Positions 18,422 through 27,072 of a stretch of 64,000 nt of DNA are shown here, piece after piece; positions within the stretch are counted from its first letter, which is position 1, and every line of letters starts with the position of its first letter. The position numbers and the translations under genes are program-made. Under the pieces are notes generated by a model. That model saw only the letters and a program-made list of their open reading frames with translations, was not told where the DNA came from and did not search any database. This DNA comes from Aquimarina macrocephali JAMB N27. Lineage in GTDB: Bacteria; Bacteroidota; Bacteroidia; Flavobacteriales; Flavobacteriaceae. The stretch covers positions 186,001 through 250,000 of the forward strand of contig NZ_JACA01000001.1 in the NCBI RefSeq assembly GCF_000520995.1. The letters are read 5' to 3'.

Positions 18422-19216
18422 ATGGAAATCATTGATGCAATTATTCTAGGTATAATACAAGGGCTTACCGAATTCTTACCTGTTTCTTCTAGTGGTCATC
18501 TCGAACTTGGCAAAGCTATTTTAGGCGATCAAAGTGTTCCAGAAGAATCTTTACTTTTTACCGTAGTGCTACATTTTGCAACAGCACTTAGTACCATGGT
18601 AGTCTTTAGAAAAGATATATTAGAGATTATAAAAGGAGTATTGAAATTCAAAAAAAACCAAGAAACCCTCTTTTCTTTTAAAATCATCATTTCTATGATT
18701 CCTGCTGTTTTAGTAGGTTTATTTTTTGAGGAGCAATTAGAAAAACTTTTTGGAGGTAATATTATGTTTGTTGGCTTTATGCTACTTATTACAGCTGCAC
18801 TATTATGGTTTGCGGATAAAGCTAAAAGCACTCGAAAATCAGTAAGTAATTCAAATGCATTTGTAATTGGTATTGCACAGGCAATTGCAATGCTTCCTGG
18901 GATTTCAAGAAGTGGTGCAACAATATCTACATCGGTATTGTTAGGAAATGACAAAACCAAAGCCGCTCGTTTTTCTTTCTTAATGGTTGTTCCGTTGATT
19001 ATAGGGAAAATTGCTAAAGATATACTTGGTGGCGACCTTACTTTTTCATCAGAAAACAGTATCCCATTAGCCCTTGGCTTTCTGGCTGCATTTGTCTCAG
19101 GGCTTTTTGCATGTACATGGATGATTTCCTTGGTAAAAAAGAGTAAGTTAACTTATTTTGCCGTATATTGTATTCTTGTTGGCTTATTAGCCATCAGTTT
19201 TGGTTTTATTAAATAG
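18422..19216 (+). CDS. uppP: Undecaprenyl-diphosphatase
   Basis: An integral membrane enzyme that recycles the peptidoglycan lipid carrier by removing a phosphate from undecaprenyl diphosphate. It can confer bacitracin tolerance. The 264-residue protein has both family motifs: GLTEFLPVSSSGHLEL (about 14-29, with catalytic Glu, Ser and His) and the PGISRSGATIS segment (about 158-168, with the catalytic Arg). Six to eight membrane segments are evident. truB follows 12 bp downstream, so the two are probably co-transcribed. Confidence 0.96.
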   Translation: MEIIDAIILGIIQGLTEFLPVSSSGHLELGKAILGDQSVPEESLLFTVVLHFATALSTMVVFRKDILEIIKGVLKFKKNQETLFSFKIIISMIPAVLVGLFFEEQLEKLFGGNIMFVGFMLLITAALLWFADKAKSTRKSVSNSNAFVIGIAQAIAMLPGISRSGATISTSVLLGNDKTKAARFSFLMVVPLIIGKIAKDILGGDLTFSSENSIPLALGFLAAFVSGLFACTWMISLVKKSKLTYFAVYCILVGLLAISFGFIK

Positions 19217-19228
19217 CCCCCATCTATA

Positions 19229-19936
19229 ATGCTAACCGAACAAAATTATAAAGACGGTCAAATCCTTTTGATCGATAAACCGCTGCAATGGACATCTTTC
19301 CAAGTTGTAAATAAACTTCGTTGGCTTATCCGGAAGAATTTTGGTATCAAAAAAATTAAGGTAGGTCATGCAGGAACACTTGATCCTCTTGCAACAGGGT
19401 TATTACTTATCTGCACAGGAAAATTTACTAAGCGTATACAGGAATTTCAGGGACAAGCCAAAGAATATACTGGAACAATATTGCTTGGAGCAACAACACC
19501 CTCTTATGATCTGGAAACCGAGATTGATAAGACCTTTCCTATAGACCATATTTCTGAAAAAACTATACACGAAACAACATCTCTTTTTATTGGAGAAATA
19601 GATCAGTATCCTCCTATTTTTTCGGCTTTAAAAAAAGACGGTAAACGATTATATGAATATGCCCGTGAAGGAGAAACTGTAGAAATTAGCTCTCGAAAAA
19701 TTACTATAAATGAATTCGAAATCACCAAAATCAAATTACCAGAAGTAGATTTTAGAGTTGTATGCAGCAAAGGGACATATATTAGATCACTAGCACATGA
19801 TTTTGGAAAAGCATTAAATAGTGGGGCTCACTTAACTGTTTTAAGAAGGACTAAAATAGGATCATTTTCTGTTGAAGATGCTACTACAATTGAATCTTTT
19901 GAAAACCAGTTATGCCCAAAAATTGAAACTACATAA
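19229..19936 (+). CDS. truB: tRNA pseudouridine(55) synthase
   Basis: Makes pseudouridine 55 in the T-loop of most tRNAs. The 235-residue protein carries the TruB catalytic motif GHAGTLDPLATG with the nucleophilic Asp at about residue 51, and YEYAREG and the KGTYIRSLAHDFG segment later on. It is at the short end of the family and lacks a sizeable C-terminal PUA domain, as is common in Bacteroidota. It lies 12 bp after uppP and 33 bp before a TonB-like gene. Confidence 0.95.
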   Translation: MLTEQNYKDGQILLIDKPLQWTSFQVVNKLRWLIRKNFGIKKIKVGHAGTLDPLATGLLLICTGKFTKRIQEFQGQAKEYTGTILLGATTPSYDLETEIDKTFPIDHISEKTIHETTSLFIGEIDQYPPIFSALKKDGKRLYEYAREGETVEISSRKITINEFEITKIKLPEVDFRVVCSKGTYIRSLAHDFGKALNSGAHLTVLRRTKIGSFSVEDATTIESFENQLCPKIETT

Positions 19937-19969
19937 AATATTGTAGAATAAAAGTAGTTATAGATACCT

Positions 19970-20662
19970 ATGGAATTTGTAGAAAAACATAAAGCTCTGA
20001 TTATCACATCAATGTTGATGGGGATCGTTGTTCTAAGCCTTTACAATATCAATATGATAAACAAGCAAAAAGAACAATCTGAAATCCTAATGGAAATCCC
20101 TGAAGAGTTTCTTGCCGAAGAAGAACAACCTGAAGAAGAATTAATCGCTCAGGAAGATCGACAATTAATTGCTGCCAAAAGAACACATTCGGCCTTTAAC
20201 GAAGATTTTGAAGACCCTGAAGAGTTTGAACAACGAATGAAATCATTGACAGAAACCGAAGCTGCTTCCGAAGAAAGTGAAGAAGCTGCACCTACAGAAG
20301 GTGAGGTTCCTATTGATGAAGAAGAGAAAAATGAAAAGGAAAAAAAGGAAAAACTAGAACCAGAAGGTAAAGAAACTAACAATAGAAATAGCTCTCTTAC
20401 TTATAGCTTAAAAAACAGAAAATCTATAGATCTACCTAATCCTGTATACACATGTAATGGAAGCGGTAAAGTAGTTGTAAAAATCGAAGTCAATAAAAAT
20501 GGATATGTAGTTAATACCAAAGTTGACAAGAGAAATTCTACTACCCGAAACGAATGTCTTTTTGACAATGCAATGGATTATGCCAGAAAGGCTTTATTCT
20601 CTCGTTCTGACATAGAAGAACAAGAAGGCACTATTACATATTACTTTAATTATGGATCTTAA
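19970..20662 (+). CDS. TonB-like membrane-anchored protein
   Basis: A 230-residue protein with an N-terminal membrane segment (about 9-26), then a long strongly acidic region (about 45-140, Glu-rich with Lys), then a compact C-terminal domain (about 150-230) with KVVVKIEVNKNGYVVNTKVDKR and FDNAMDYARKALFS. That last pattern is seen in energy-transducing TonB C-terminal domains. The spacer is acidic instead of Pro/Lys-rich, so a TonB role is tentative. It is the last gene of the uppP-truB run and ends one base before the convergent thioredoxin-like gene's stop. Confidence 0.65.
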   Translation: MEFVEKHKALIITSMLMGIVVLSLYNINMINKQKEQSEILMEIPEEFLAEEEQPEEELIAQEDRQLIAAKRTHSAFNEDFEDPEEFEQRMKSLTETEAASEESEEAAPTEGEVPIDEEEKNEKEKKEKLEPEGKETNNRNSSLTYSLKNRKSIDLPNPVYTCNGSGKVVVKIEVNKNGYVVNTKVDKRNSTTRNECLFDNAMDYARKALFSRSDIEEQEGTITYYFNYGS

Positions 20663-20663
20663 A

Positions 20664-21278
20664 CTACAGTAGTTTTAATACATCTTCGGCAATATTTGTA
20701 CCTTTATCCTTGTTATACCAAACTTGTAAATCTTGCTTAAATTCTGAATCTAAGCTACCGTGCTGTTCTTTATAATCATTTACCATTTGTGTCGCTACAG
20801 AAGGTCTTGGGCCCCATGAATTTAGCACCTCTTTGCTTTGATTATCATATGCAATTAATTTAGGTATTGATTTTCCTCCGTTGGTCAAAAAATTATTCAT
20901 CAACTCATCGTGATCATCCCTAGAGATGATTTTTAAATCTATCCCCTCATTTAATTCTGCAAGTTTATTCAATACAGGTAATACATGTGCAGCATCCCCA
21001 CACCATCCTTCTGTTAATACTACCCAGGTTACATCTAGATTGGCATTAGAAAATGAAGCGGTAATTGATTCGTCTATTTTCAAGGTCTTATCCCATCGTT
21101 TCATTCTACGGTCATTAAGCATACTATAATTTGTTAATGCTTCAGATTGTTCATGACCAGTAGATTTATCTTCGGTTAACAAGTCACTAATCAGATTCTT
21201 ATATTCCTGGTATGTGTATGAATTATCAATTCCTTTAGTTATTAATTCGGGTATTGTCATAGTAGTAGGTTGTTCCAT
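20664..21278 (-). CDS. Thioredoxin-fold protein with a single active-site cysteine
   Basis: A 204-residue cytoplasmic protein with a thioredoxin fold. The active-site region (about residue 92) reads EGWCGDAAH, so the CxxC motif is reduced to CGDA with one cysteine. This is seen in the thioredoxin-9-type family. Classical disulfide reductase activity is unlikely; a thiol-transfer or bacillithiol/glutathione-like role is possible. The frame is open to 21308, but the ATG at 21278 is preferred because a -7 element lies at 21291-21298. The function is unknown. Confidence 0.75.
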   Translation of the reverse strand: MEQPTTMTIPELITKGIDNSYTYQEYKNLISDLLTEDKSTGHEQSEALTNYSMLNDRRMKRWDKTLKIDESITASFSNANLDVTWVVLTEGWCGDAAHVLPVLNKLAELNEGIDLKIISRDDHDELMNNFLTNGGKSIPKLIAYDNQSKEVLNSWGPRPSVATQMVNDYKEQHGSLDSEFKQDLQVWYNKDKGTNIAEDVLKLL

Positions 21279-21290
21279 AATTATAGCTTT

Positions 21291-21298
21291 CAAAAATA
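21291..21298 (-). promoter_or_regulatory. -7 promoter element of the thioredoxin-like gene
   Basis: TATTTTTG on the minus strand matches TAnnTTTG, 13 bp upstream of the ATG at 21278. It excludes the longer start at 21308. No clear -33 was found. Confidence 0.4.
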
Positions 21299-21308
21299 GG
21301 TAAAACAA

Positions 21309-21728
21309 TATATTTACTGTCTAAAATGTCTAGCTTTTAATATCAAGCTTATGAGCATTTTAATTTATTATTACATTATCTGGCAATGTCTAAAAAATCA
21401 TCTTTTTATATCAAAACCTTATAATTGTCAATTCTTAAAGGTTTCTTATACATAGGACGATAGTTATCCTTAAAACTTACAGATATTATATATACCCTGT
21501 AAACAGTGGGTTTATTTTTACTGTTAATAGTGTACTCTACGTGTGATTAGATTTCAATCTTTGTATTCAATTTCTAATAAATCTTTAACATAAAGGCAAA
21601 AAAATATGGTTTTGAAGCTAACAGTCAGGAATTTAAATAATAACTTTACAAGAGGGACATTATACACTTTACACACTACAGACTTATAGCATCATTTCAA
21701 GGGGTTTTCGATAGAAAATTTTAAATAC
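21309..21728. other. Divergent intergenic region
   Basis: About 420 bases between the thioredoxin-like and LRR genes. A near-consensus -7 (TAACTTTA near 21640) could serve the LRR gene. I see no other gene, strong hairpin or repeat. Confidence 0.5.
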
Positions 21729-23036
21729 ATGAAAAAATTATTTACTATAACTATACTATTAATAGGGTATATGACTGCTATTGGTCAGGAAAATAAAATT
21801 TACAACTCATTACAAGAGGCATTGATCAATAAAGATCATGTGTACAAGTTAGATCTTAGTTATACCAAGCTCACAAAACTACCTGAGTCTGTAATACAAT
21901 TAAAACAGCTACACTACCTCAACCTAGAAGGGAATGAAATAAGCAAATTACCAGAAACTATTTCAAATCTAAAAAAACTAAGAACGCTTAACATAAAAAA
22001 GAACAAACTTGTCGACCTACCCTTATCTCTTGGTGATTTACAAAATATAGAGGTTTTACTTTTATCTGAGAACCTGATTCTCACACTACCCGAATCTATT
22101 GGAAATTTAAAAAAACTAGGATGGTTATTTCTAAAAAACAACCAGATCAAGGTCTTACCCGAATCCTTTGGTAATCTTACAAATCTAAAAAAATTAGATC
22201 TGAGACAGAATCAGCTTATCGAGTTATCTAATACTTTTGGTAACCTTGCCAGCTTACAAGAACTTCTTATAGAAGGAAATCGACTTTCTGAATTGCCTCT
22301 GACATTTGGAAATCTAAAAAACATAGAAGCATTAAATCTATCAGATAATCAAATTGATGAATTGCCAGAATCTTTCGGAAATCTAAACAATCTGGAGTGG
22401 TTGATTTGTAAAGAAAATAAATTGGATCGAATTCCTGAAACATTTGGAAATCTTTCGAAATTAAAACTTCTGTATTTAAATGCTAATAAAATCAGTGAAT
22501 TACCAAAAACCATTGAAAATCTAACCAACTTAAAAGATCTTAATTTATCAGGCAATAGGCTTTCTAAAACTAAAAAAGAAGCAAGTAAGCAACTATTGCC
22601 AAATTGTGAAATTAATTTTGAAAACAGTTACTACTCCTTGAAGAAGGCCTTAGAAAACAAGAAAAATGTTGATATCCTGTACCTTTCAGATAGCGAACTA
22701 ACAGAGTTACCAGAATCGATAGGAGAGCTTAAAAATTTGCAAAAATTATATCTAATAAGTAATCAACTTAAGAAATTACCAAAATCCTTTGAGAAACTAA
22801 AAAAACTGGAAACTCTTTCTTTATCCTATAATAGTATTGCAAGTTTACCAGAGTCCCTATACAAGCTTAAAAACTTAAAACAACTCTATTTGGACAGCAA
22901 TAATCTCACTTCTTTACCAGGATCTATAAAAGATTTAAAAAAATTAAAAATTATTCATCTATCTGGTAATAATTTATCTGATCTAGAAAAAGAAAAAATT
23001 AAAAAACTACTGCCTGATTGTTCAATTTCTTTTTAA
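21729..23036 (+). CDS. Secreted leucine-rich repeat protein with two LRR blocks
   Basis: A 435-residue exported protein (signal peptide MKKLFTITILLIGYMTAIGQ). It consists almost entirely of 23-residue leucine-rich repeats of the LPxSfgNLxxLxxLxLxxNxI type, about ten in a first block and five in a second. Each block starts with a related cap (YNSLQEALINKDHV at about 25, YYSLKKALENKKNV at about 298) and ends with a related closing segment (LLPNCEINF and LLPDCSISF). The protein is thus an internal duplication of unequal length. LRR proteins bind other proteins or glycans; the partner is unknown. No sorting domain is visible, so periplasm or outer surface is open. Confidence 0.85.
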   Translation: MKKLFTITILLIGYMTAIGQENKIYNSLQEALINKDHVYKLDLSYTKLTKLPESVIQLKQLHYLNLEGNEISKLPETISNLKKLRTLNIKKNKLVDLPLSLGDLQNIEVLLLSENLILTLPESIGNLKKLGWLFLKNNQIKVLPESFGNLTNLKKLDLRQNQLIELSNTFGNLASLQELLIEGNRLSELPLTFGNLKNIEALNLSDNQIDELPESFGNLNNLEWLICKENKLDRIPETFGNLSKLKLLYLNANKISELPKTIENLTNLKDLNLSGNRLSKTKKEASKQLLPNCEINFENSYYSLKKALENKKNVDILYLSDSELTELPESIGELKNLQKLYLISNQLKKLPKSFEKLKKLETLSLSYNSIASLPESLYKLKNLKQLYLDSNNLTSLPGSIKDLKKLKIIHLSGNNLSDLEKEKIKKLLPDCSISF

Positions 23037-23087
23037 AATAAACAGTATTTTAGAAACTTGATCTATAAAACAAACTAAGTATATACT

Positions 23088-23651
23088 ATGCAAAAACACA
23101 GATGTGGTTGGTGTATTGGCGATCCATTATATGAAGCCTACCATGATACTGAGTGGGGAGTACCATTACACGACGAACAGCTTTTATTCGAATTTTTAAT
23201 TCTTGAAACTTTTCAAGCTGGGTTGAGTTGGATTACCATTTTACGAAAACGAGAAAATTTTAAGGTTGCTTTTGATAATTTTGATTATAAAATCGTCGCT
23301 AAATATAACGACACAAAGAAAGAAGAACTATTACAAAATGCTGGAATCATTCGCAATAAGCTGAAAGTAAATTCTGCAATAACTAATGCTCAGAATTTTA
23401 TCAAAATCCAAGAAGAGTTTGGTAGTTTTAATGAATATATCTGGGGTTTTGTAAATGGAAAACAAGTTCAGAACAATTGGCCTCACCATAAAGATTGTCC
23501 GGCTACTACAGAAACTTCTGATATCGTAAGTAAAGATTTAAAAAAACGAGGGTTTAAGTTTGTGGGCTCTACCGTTATTTATGCTTTTATGCAGGCTATT
23601 GGAATGGTAAATGATCACGAAGTGGGTTGTTTTAGATACAAAGAAGTTTAG
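23088..23651 (+). CDS. tag: DNA-3-methyladenine glycosylase I
   Basis: Removes 3-methyladenine from alkylated DNA as the first step of base excision repair. The 187-residue protein begins KHRCGWCIGDPLYEAYHDTEWG and contains FQAGLSWITILRKRENF, both diagnostic of TagI. The zinc-binding residues (Cys near the N-terminus, His and Cys near the C-terminus in NDHEVGCF) are present. It has the usual family length. An ACT-domain gene follows 23 bp downstream. Confidence 0.96.
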   Translation: MQKHRCGWCIGDPLYEAYHDTEWGVPLHDEQLLFEFLILETFQAGLSWITILRKRENFKVAFDNFDYKIVAKYNDTKKEELLQNAGIIRNKLKVNSAITNAQNFIKIQEEFGSFNEYIWGFVNGKQVQNNWPHHKDCPATTETSDIVSKDLKKRGFKFVGSTVIYAFMQAIGMVNDHEVGCFRYKEV

Positions 23652-23674
23652 AAACACATTAAAAACATCAAAAA

Positions 23675-24079
23675 ATGAGTGGAGAAACTAATTTAACTAC
23701 TTTAATCAGAAACATGTCTCCTGTATTACAGGCTGGTGAGTTTGTTTTTTCTACAGTAAAAAATACAGATAATATCCCCAGAGAAGATAGTATTGGTGAA
23801 TTTAAAGAACAGGAAGGAGTAACTATTATACTTGATCGCAAAAAAGCAGAACAACTTAATCTTTCTTATGAATATATTGCCTCATGGATAACTCTAAAAA
23901 TCCATTCTTCTCTAGATGCGGTAGGTCTTACAGCTATTTTTTCGACAGAATTAGCAAAACATAAAATTAGTTGTAATGTAATTGCCGGCTATTATCATGA
24001 TCATATTTTTGTTGACAAAAAAGATGAAAACAAAGCAATTAGTGTTCTAAAGAAACTATCCGAAAATTATGAAGAATAG
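23675..24079 (+). CDS. ACT domain-containing protein
   Basis: A 134-residue cytoplasmic protein made of two small ACT-like halves (about 10-60 and 62-130). It contains the SLDAVGLTAIFSTELAKHKISCNVIAGYYHDHIFV region, as in stand-alone ACT_7-type proteins. These are thought to bind amino acids or other small ligands, but specific functions are unknown. It follows tag closely, and its stop lies one base from the convergent upp stop. Confidence 0.82.
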   Translation: MSGETNLTTLIRNMSPVLQAGEFVFSTVKNTDNIPREDSIGEFKEQEGVTIILDRKKAEQLNLSYEYIASWITLKIHSSLDAVGLTAIFSTELAKHKISCNVIAGYYHDHIFVDKKDENKAISVLKKLSENYEE

Positions 24080-24080
24080 C

Positions 24081-24734
24081 TTAAAGTTTTATTCCAAAAG
24101 ATAAATCTCCCGCATCACCGAGACCAGGAATAATGTAGCTCTTATCATTTAGTTTTTCATCAACTGCAGCAATCCAAAGATGAGTATTTTCTGGAAACAC
24201 ATTTTTAATATATGATATCCCTTGCTCTGATCCAATTACAGAAACAATATGTACTTGCTCAGGCATACCATGTCTTTTCATCACAGTAAAAGTATTCTCA
24301 AGAGTTTTTCCTGTTGCCAGCATTGGATCTGCCAAAACCAAAGTTTTATCTTTTAAAGAAGGCGAAGCCAGATATTTTACCACAATTTCAAAATCATCAT
24401 CATCATTTTGATGATCCCTATATGCTGAAATAAATCCGTTTTCTGCAGTATCAAAATAATTTAATACCCCTTGATGCAATGGTAATCCAGCTCTAAGAAT
24501 AGAACATAATACAAGCGCATTCTTAGGTACCAAAATTTCCTTGGTTCCTAAAGGTGTTTGAACTGTTTTGGTTTCATAATCCAAAGTTTTACTTAATTCG
24601 TAACTTAGAATTTCGCCTATTCGTTCAATATTTTTCCTAAAACGCATTGCATCTTTCTGTATAGTAACATCTCTTAGTTCTAAAATAAATTGATTTAAAA
24701 TTGAGTTTTTTAATCCTAAATTATGAATAACCAT
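24081..24734 (-). CDS. upp: Uracil phosphoribosyltransferase
   Basis: Salvages uracil with PRPP to make UMP. The 217-residue protein contains the PRPP-binding loop DPMLATGKT (near residue 135) and the C-terminal uracil-binding segment YIIPGLGDAGDLSFG. Length and ending match the family. It is transcribed alone, convergent with the ACT-domain gene. The ATG at 24734 is preferred; no better start is apparent. Confidence 0.96.
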   Translation of the reverse strand: MVIHNLGLKNSILNQFILELRDVTIQKDAMRFRKNIERIGEILSYELSKTLDYETKTVQTPLGTKEILVPKNALVLCSILRAGLPLHQGVLNYFDTAENGFISAYRDHQNDDDDFEIVVKYLASPSLKDKTLVLADPMLATGKTLENTFTVMKRHGMPEQVHIVSVIGSEQGISYIKNVFPENTHLWIAAVDEKLNDKSYIIPGLGDAGDLSFGIKL

Positions 24735-24815
24735 TGATGCTACATTTTAAGAAGTTATTAAAATCTTTTTTTAATTATTTTTGAAATCAGATGAAAAATC
24801 AATCTCTAACTCATC

Positions 24816-25454
24816 TTACCTCAAATATTTTATAAACGCTGCCCTTGTAATTTCTCTGGCACCTAAACTTGCCAAATGATCAGTATACACCTGGCAATCG
24901 ATCAACTGTATTTCTTTTGCTATTAACCACTCTACCAAAGTAATAAAACCATATTTAGAAGCATTACTAGCTTTAGAAAACATACTCTCACCGCAAAATA
25001 CTTTTTTCTCTCTTAACAAAATCCCATACAACCCACCTACCAAAACTGATTCTTGCCAAACCTCTACAGAGATAGCATATCCTAACTCATGAAGTTTTTT
25101 ATACGCTTTTTGCATATCGTTTGTGATCCAGGTACCTTCTTGTTCTGGACGTGTGATTGTTGCACAGTGTTGTACAACACTTTCAAAAGCTTTATTAAAT
25201 GTTACTTCAAACTTATTTTTTCTGATAAGTTGGCGCATACTTTTACTTACTCTAAGTTCTGAAGGAAAAAGCACCATTCTTGGATCAGGACTATACCATA
25301 GAATAGGTTGATCCTCATCATACCAGGGAAAAATTCCGTTATGATATGCCTCCAGTAATCTATCGACCGAAAGATCTCCTCCTATAGCCAAAAGACCATT
25401 CGTATCAGCAAGAGTTACTGGTGGAAATTGTATTGTATCTGTTAAAATGTACAA
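24816..25454 (-). CDS. aat: Leucyl/phenylalanyl-tRNA-protein transferase
   Basis: Adds Leu or Phe from aminoacyl-tRNA to N-terminal Arg/Lys of proteins, marking them for ClpS-ClpAP degradation. The 212-residue protein has the family hallmarks LLAIGGDLS (about 20-28), GIFPWYDEDQPILWYSPDPR (about 40-59), the GGLYGI motif and FCGESMFS. It starts at TTG: the conserved N-terminus runs to this codon and no suitable internal ATG exists. The gene stands alone. Confidence 0.94.
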   Translation of the reverse strand: MYILTDTIQFPPVTLADTNGLLAIGGDLSVDRLLEAYHNGIFPWYDEDQPILWYSPDPRMVLFPSELRVSKSMRQLIRKNKFEVTFNKAFESVVQHCATITRPEQEGTWITNDMQKAYKKLHELGYAISVEVWQESVLVGGLYGILLREKKVFCGESMFSKASNASKYGFITLVEWLIAKEIQLIDCQVYTDHLASLGAREITRAAFIKYLR

Positions 25455-25610
25455 AATATACTTATAAATCTTTATACAACGTTAAATATCAATCAGTTGT
25501 TTGAATTGACCAAAAAAATCGCAATATTTGTTAGGACCTTTTAAGATAAATTTTGTTCATCATTGCTTTTTTGAGTTTTATTAAAAGGTTAACCTAAAAC
25601 CACAATAATG

Positions 25611-25643
25611 AAAAGTCCGATATGAATAATATCGGACTTTTTT
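25611..25643. terminator. Intrinsic terminator
   Basis: A perfect 13-bp inverted repeat (AAAAGTCCGATAT and ATATCGGACTTTT) with a 5-base loop and T-run. It ends the DUF3127 gene on the minus strand. Confidence 0.85.
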
Positions 25644-25675
25644 CTTTTTATTAAAATACTGTCTAAAAAATCTAT

Positions 25676-26053
25676 TTAGAACGGTAAATCATCATGTTCT
25701 TCTTCAGAAAAATCTTTTGCAGGCTCAAAGGCATCTACTGGCGGAGTTGGAGGAGCAGAAGCATTCTGAGCTGCAGGTTGCAAACTCTCAATTCTCCATC
25801 CCTGGATAGAATTAAAATACTTAGTTTCTCCCTGTGGATTTACCCACTCACGACCACGTAAATTAATGCTTATTTTTACATCCTGACCTACTTGGAAAGG
25901 GTTTAATAAGTCACATTTATCCTGAACAAACTCTACCATGATATGTTGTGGGTATTGCTCTTCAGTAGTAACTACAACTTCTCTCTTTCTAAAACCATTG
26001 CTTCCAAAGGTTTGAGTCTCACCAATCATCTTTACTTTACCTTGTACTTCCAT
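25676..26053 (-). CDS. DUF3127 domain protein (SSB-like)
   Basis: A 125-residue protein. Residues 1-95 form a DUF3127 domain with KREVVVTTEEQYPQHI and LRGREWVNPQGETKYFNSI, which resembles an OB fold. A Pro/Ala linker and an acidic tail ending DDLPF follow, the same ending as the SSB encoded at 55897-56358. That tail recruits repair proteins in SSB. A DNA-binding role is therefore plausible but not demonstrated. It follows a flavin-reductase-like gene by 12 bp and is likely co-transcribed with it. Confidence 0.82.
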   Translation of the reverse strand: MEVQGKVKMIGETQTFGSNGFRKREVVVTTEEQYPQHIMVEFVQDKCDLLNPFQVGQDVKISINLRGREWVNPQGETKYFNSIQGWRIESLQPAAQNASAPPTPPVDAFEPAKDFSEEEHDDLPF

Positions 26054-26065
26054 CTTATTGAATTA

Positions 26066-26938
26066 TTATTTTGCTGCTAAAATGTTCCATGCAGTATCTA
26101 TATCGTCCTGATCAAGATACTGCTTTGCAAATTTATGAATTTCTATTAGGTTAGCCTCCTGAATTTTACCCTTAATATCATTATGGTTATTAACAAATTC
26201 TAAAGCTTCAGTTTTTGTTGGCATTCCTTCTACATTTCCAAGCTTACCTAAATCATTTCCTGTAAAAACAGTACTGCTTCTTACTTCTTCTGGCAATGCA
26301 TCTACACCAATCCCTATTGAGCTTAATGGTTTAGGCACTTCAAACATCCCCATATTAGCCCTACTATACCAATTACCTCCCATACGGGCAACCTGATCTA
26401 TCTTATGCTGATCTATTCTATTATTTTCATCCATCACATTCTCATTAATATGCATAAGAACTACTTCGCAAATAATAAGATTACCAGCTCCTCCTTCATC
26501 ACCCATAGGAACTACTTGATTAACCTTGCATTCAAACTGTACCGGAGACTCTCCTACACGATATGCTTTGACTTTTTCTGAAGGCACCATGGTAAGCCCA
26601 GACTTTTCAAATTCATTAACCCCTTCTGGATACTCTGTACTTGATAATGACATCTGCTGAACAATATCATAATTCACAATATTAATGACTACTTCTTTGG
26701 TAGATTTCGCATTCTCTAATGTGTGTTTTGTAGTATTATCTCTTACTCTTCTTGCCGGAGAAAAAATAAGAATCGGTGGATTCGCACTAAATACATTAAA
26801 AAAACTAAACGGAGATAAATTAGCATTGCCATTTATATCCATCGTACTAGCAAAAGCTATAGGTCTGGGACCGATTGCTCCAAGAATTAAACCATGTAAT
26901 TTTCCAGTAGTAACCTCTGATGGATCAATTGTAATCAT
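26066..26938 (-). CDS. Flavin reductase family protein
   Basis: A 290-residue FMN-binding split-barrel protein. The region LILGAIGPRPIAFASTMD and NLSPFSFFNVFSANPPILIF (about residues 13-55) is diagnostic of the flavin reductase-like family, which reduces or binds flavin using NAD(P)H. The specific partner is unknown. The frame opens earlier at a TTG (26959), but the ATG at 26938 (MITIDPSEV) is the family-like start. It lies just upstream of the DUF3127 gene. Confidence 0.85.
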   Translation of the reverse strand: MITIDPSEVTTGKLHGLILGAIGPRPIAFASTMDINGNANLSPFSFFNVFSANPPILIFSPARRVRDNTTKHTLENAKSTKEVVINIVNYDIVQQMSLSSTEYPEGVNEFEKSGLTMVPSEKVKAYRVGESPVQFECKVNQVVPMGDEGGAGNLIICEVVLMHINENVMDENNRIDQHKIDQVARMGGNWYSRANMGMFEVPKPLSSIGIGVDALPEEVRSSTVFTGNDLGKLGNVEGMPTKTEALEFVNNHNDIKGKIQEANLIEIHKFAKQYLDQDDIDTAWNILAAK

Positions 26939-27072
26939 AATTTGTTTTATATTGAGCAAATATATAAAAGTTTGGTTTTAGAATCATTAAATGAACAGGT
27001 TTTAGAATCTGTTTTATAAACAATAAAATCGTTTTAAAACGTTTATATTTAGGATTTAGTTAACTAGTCTGT

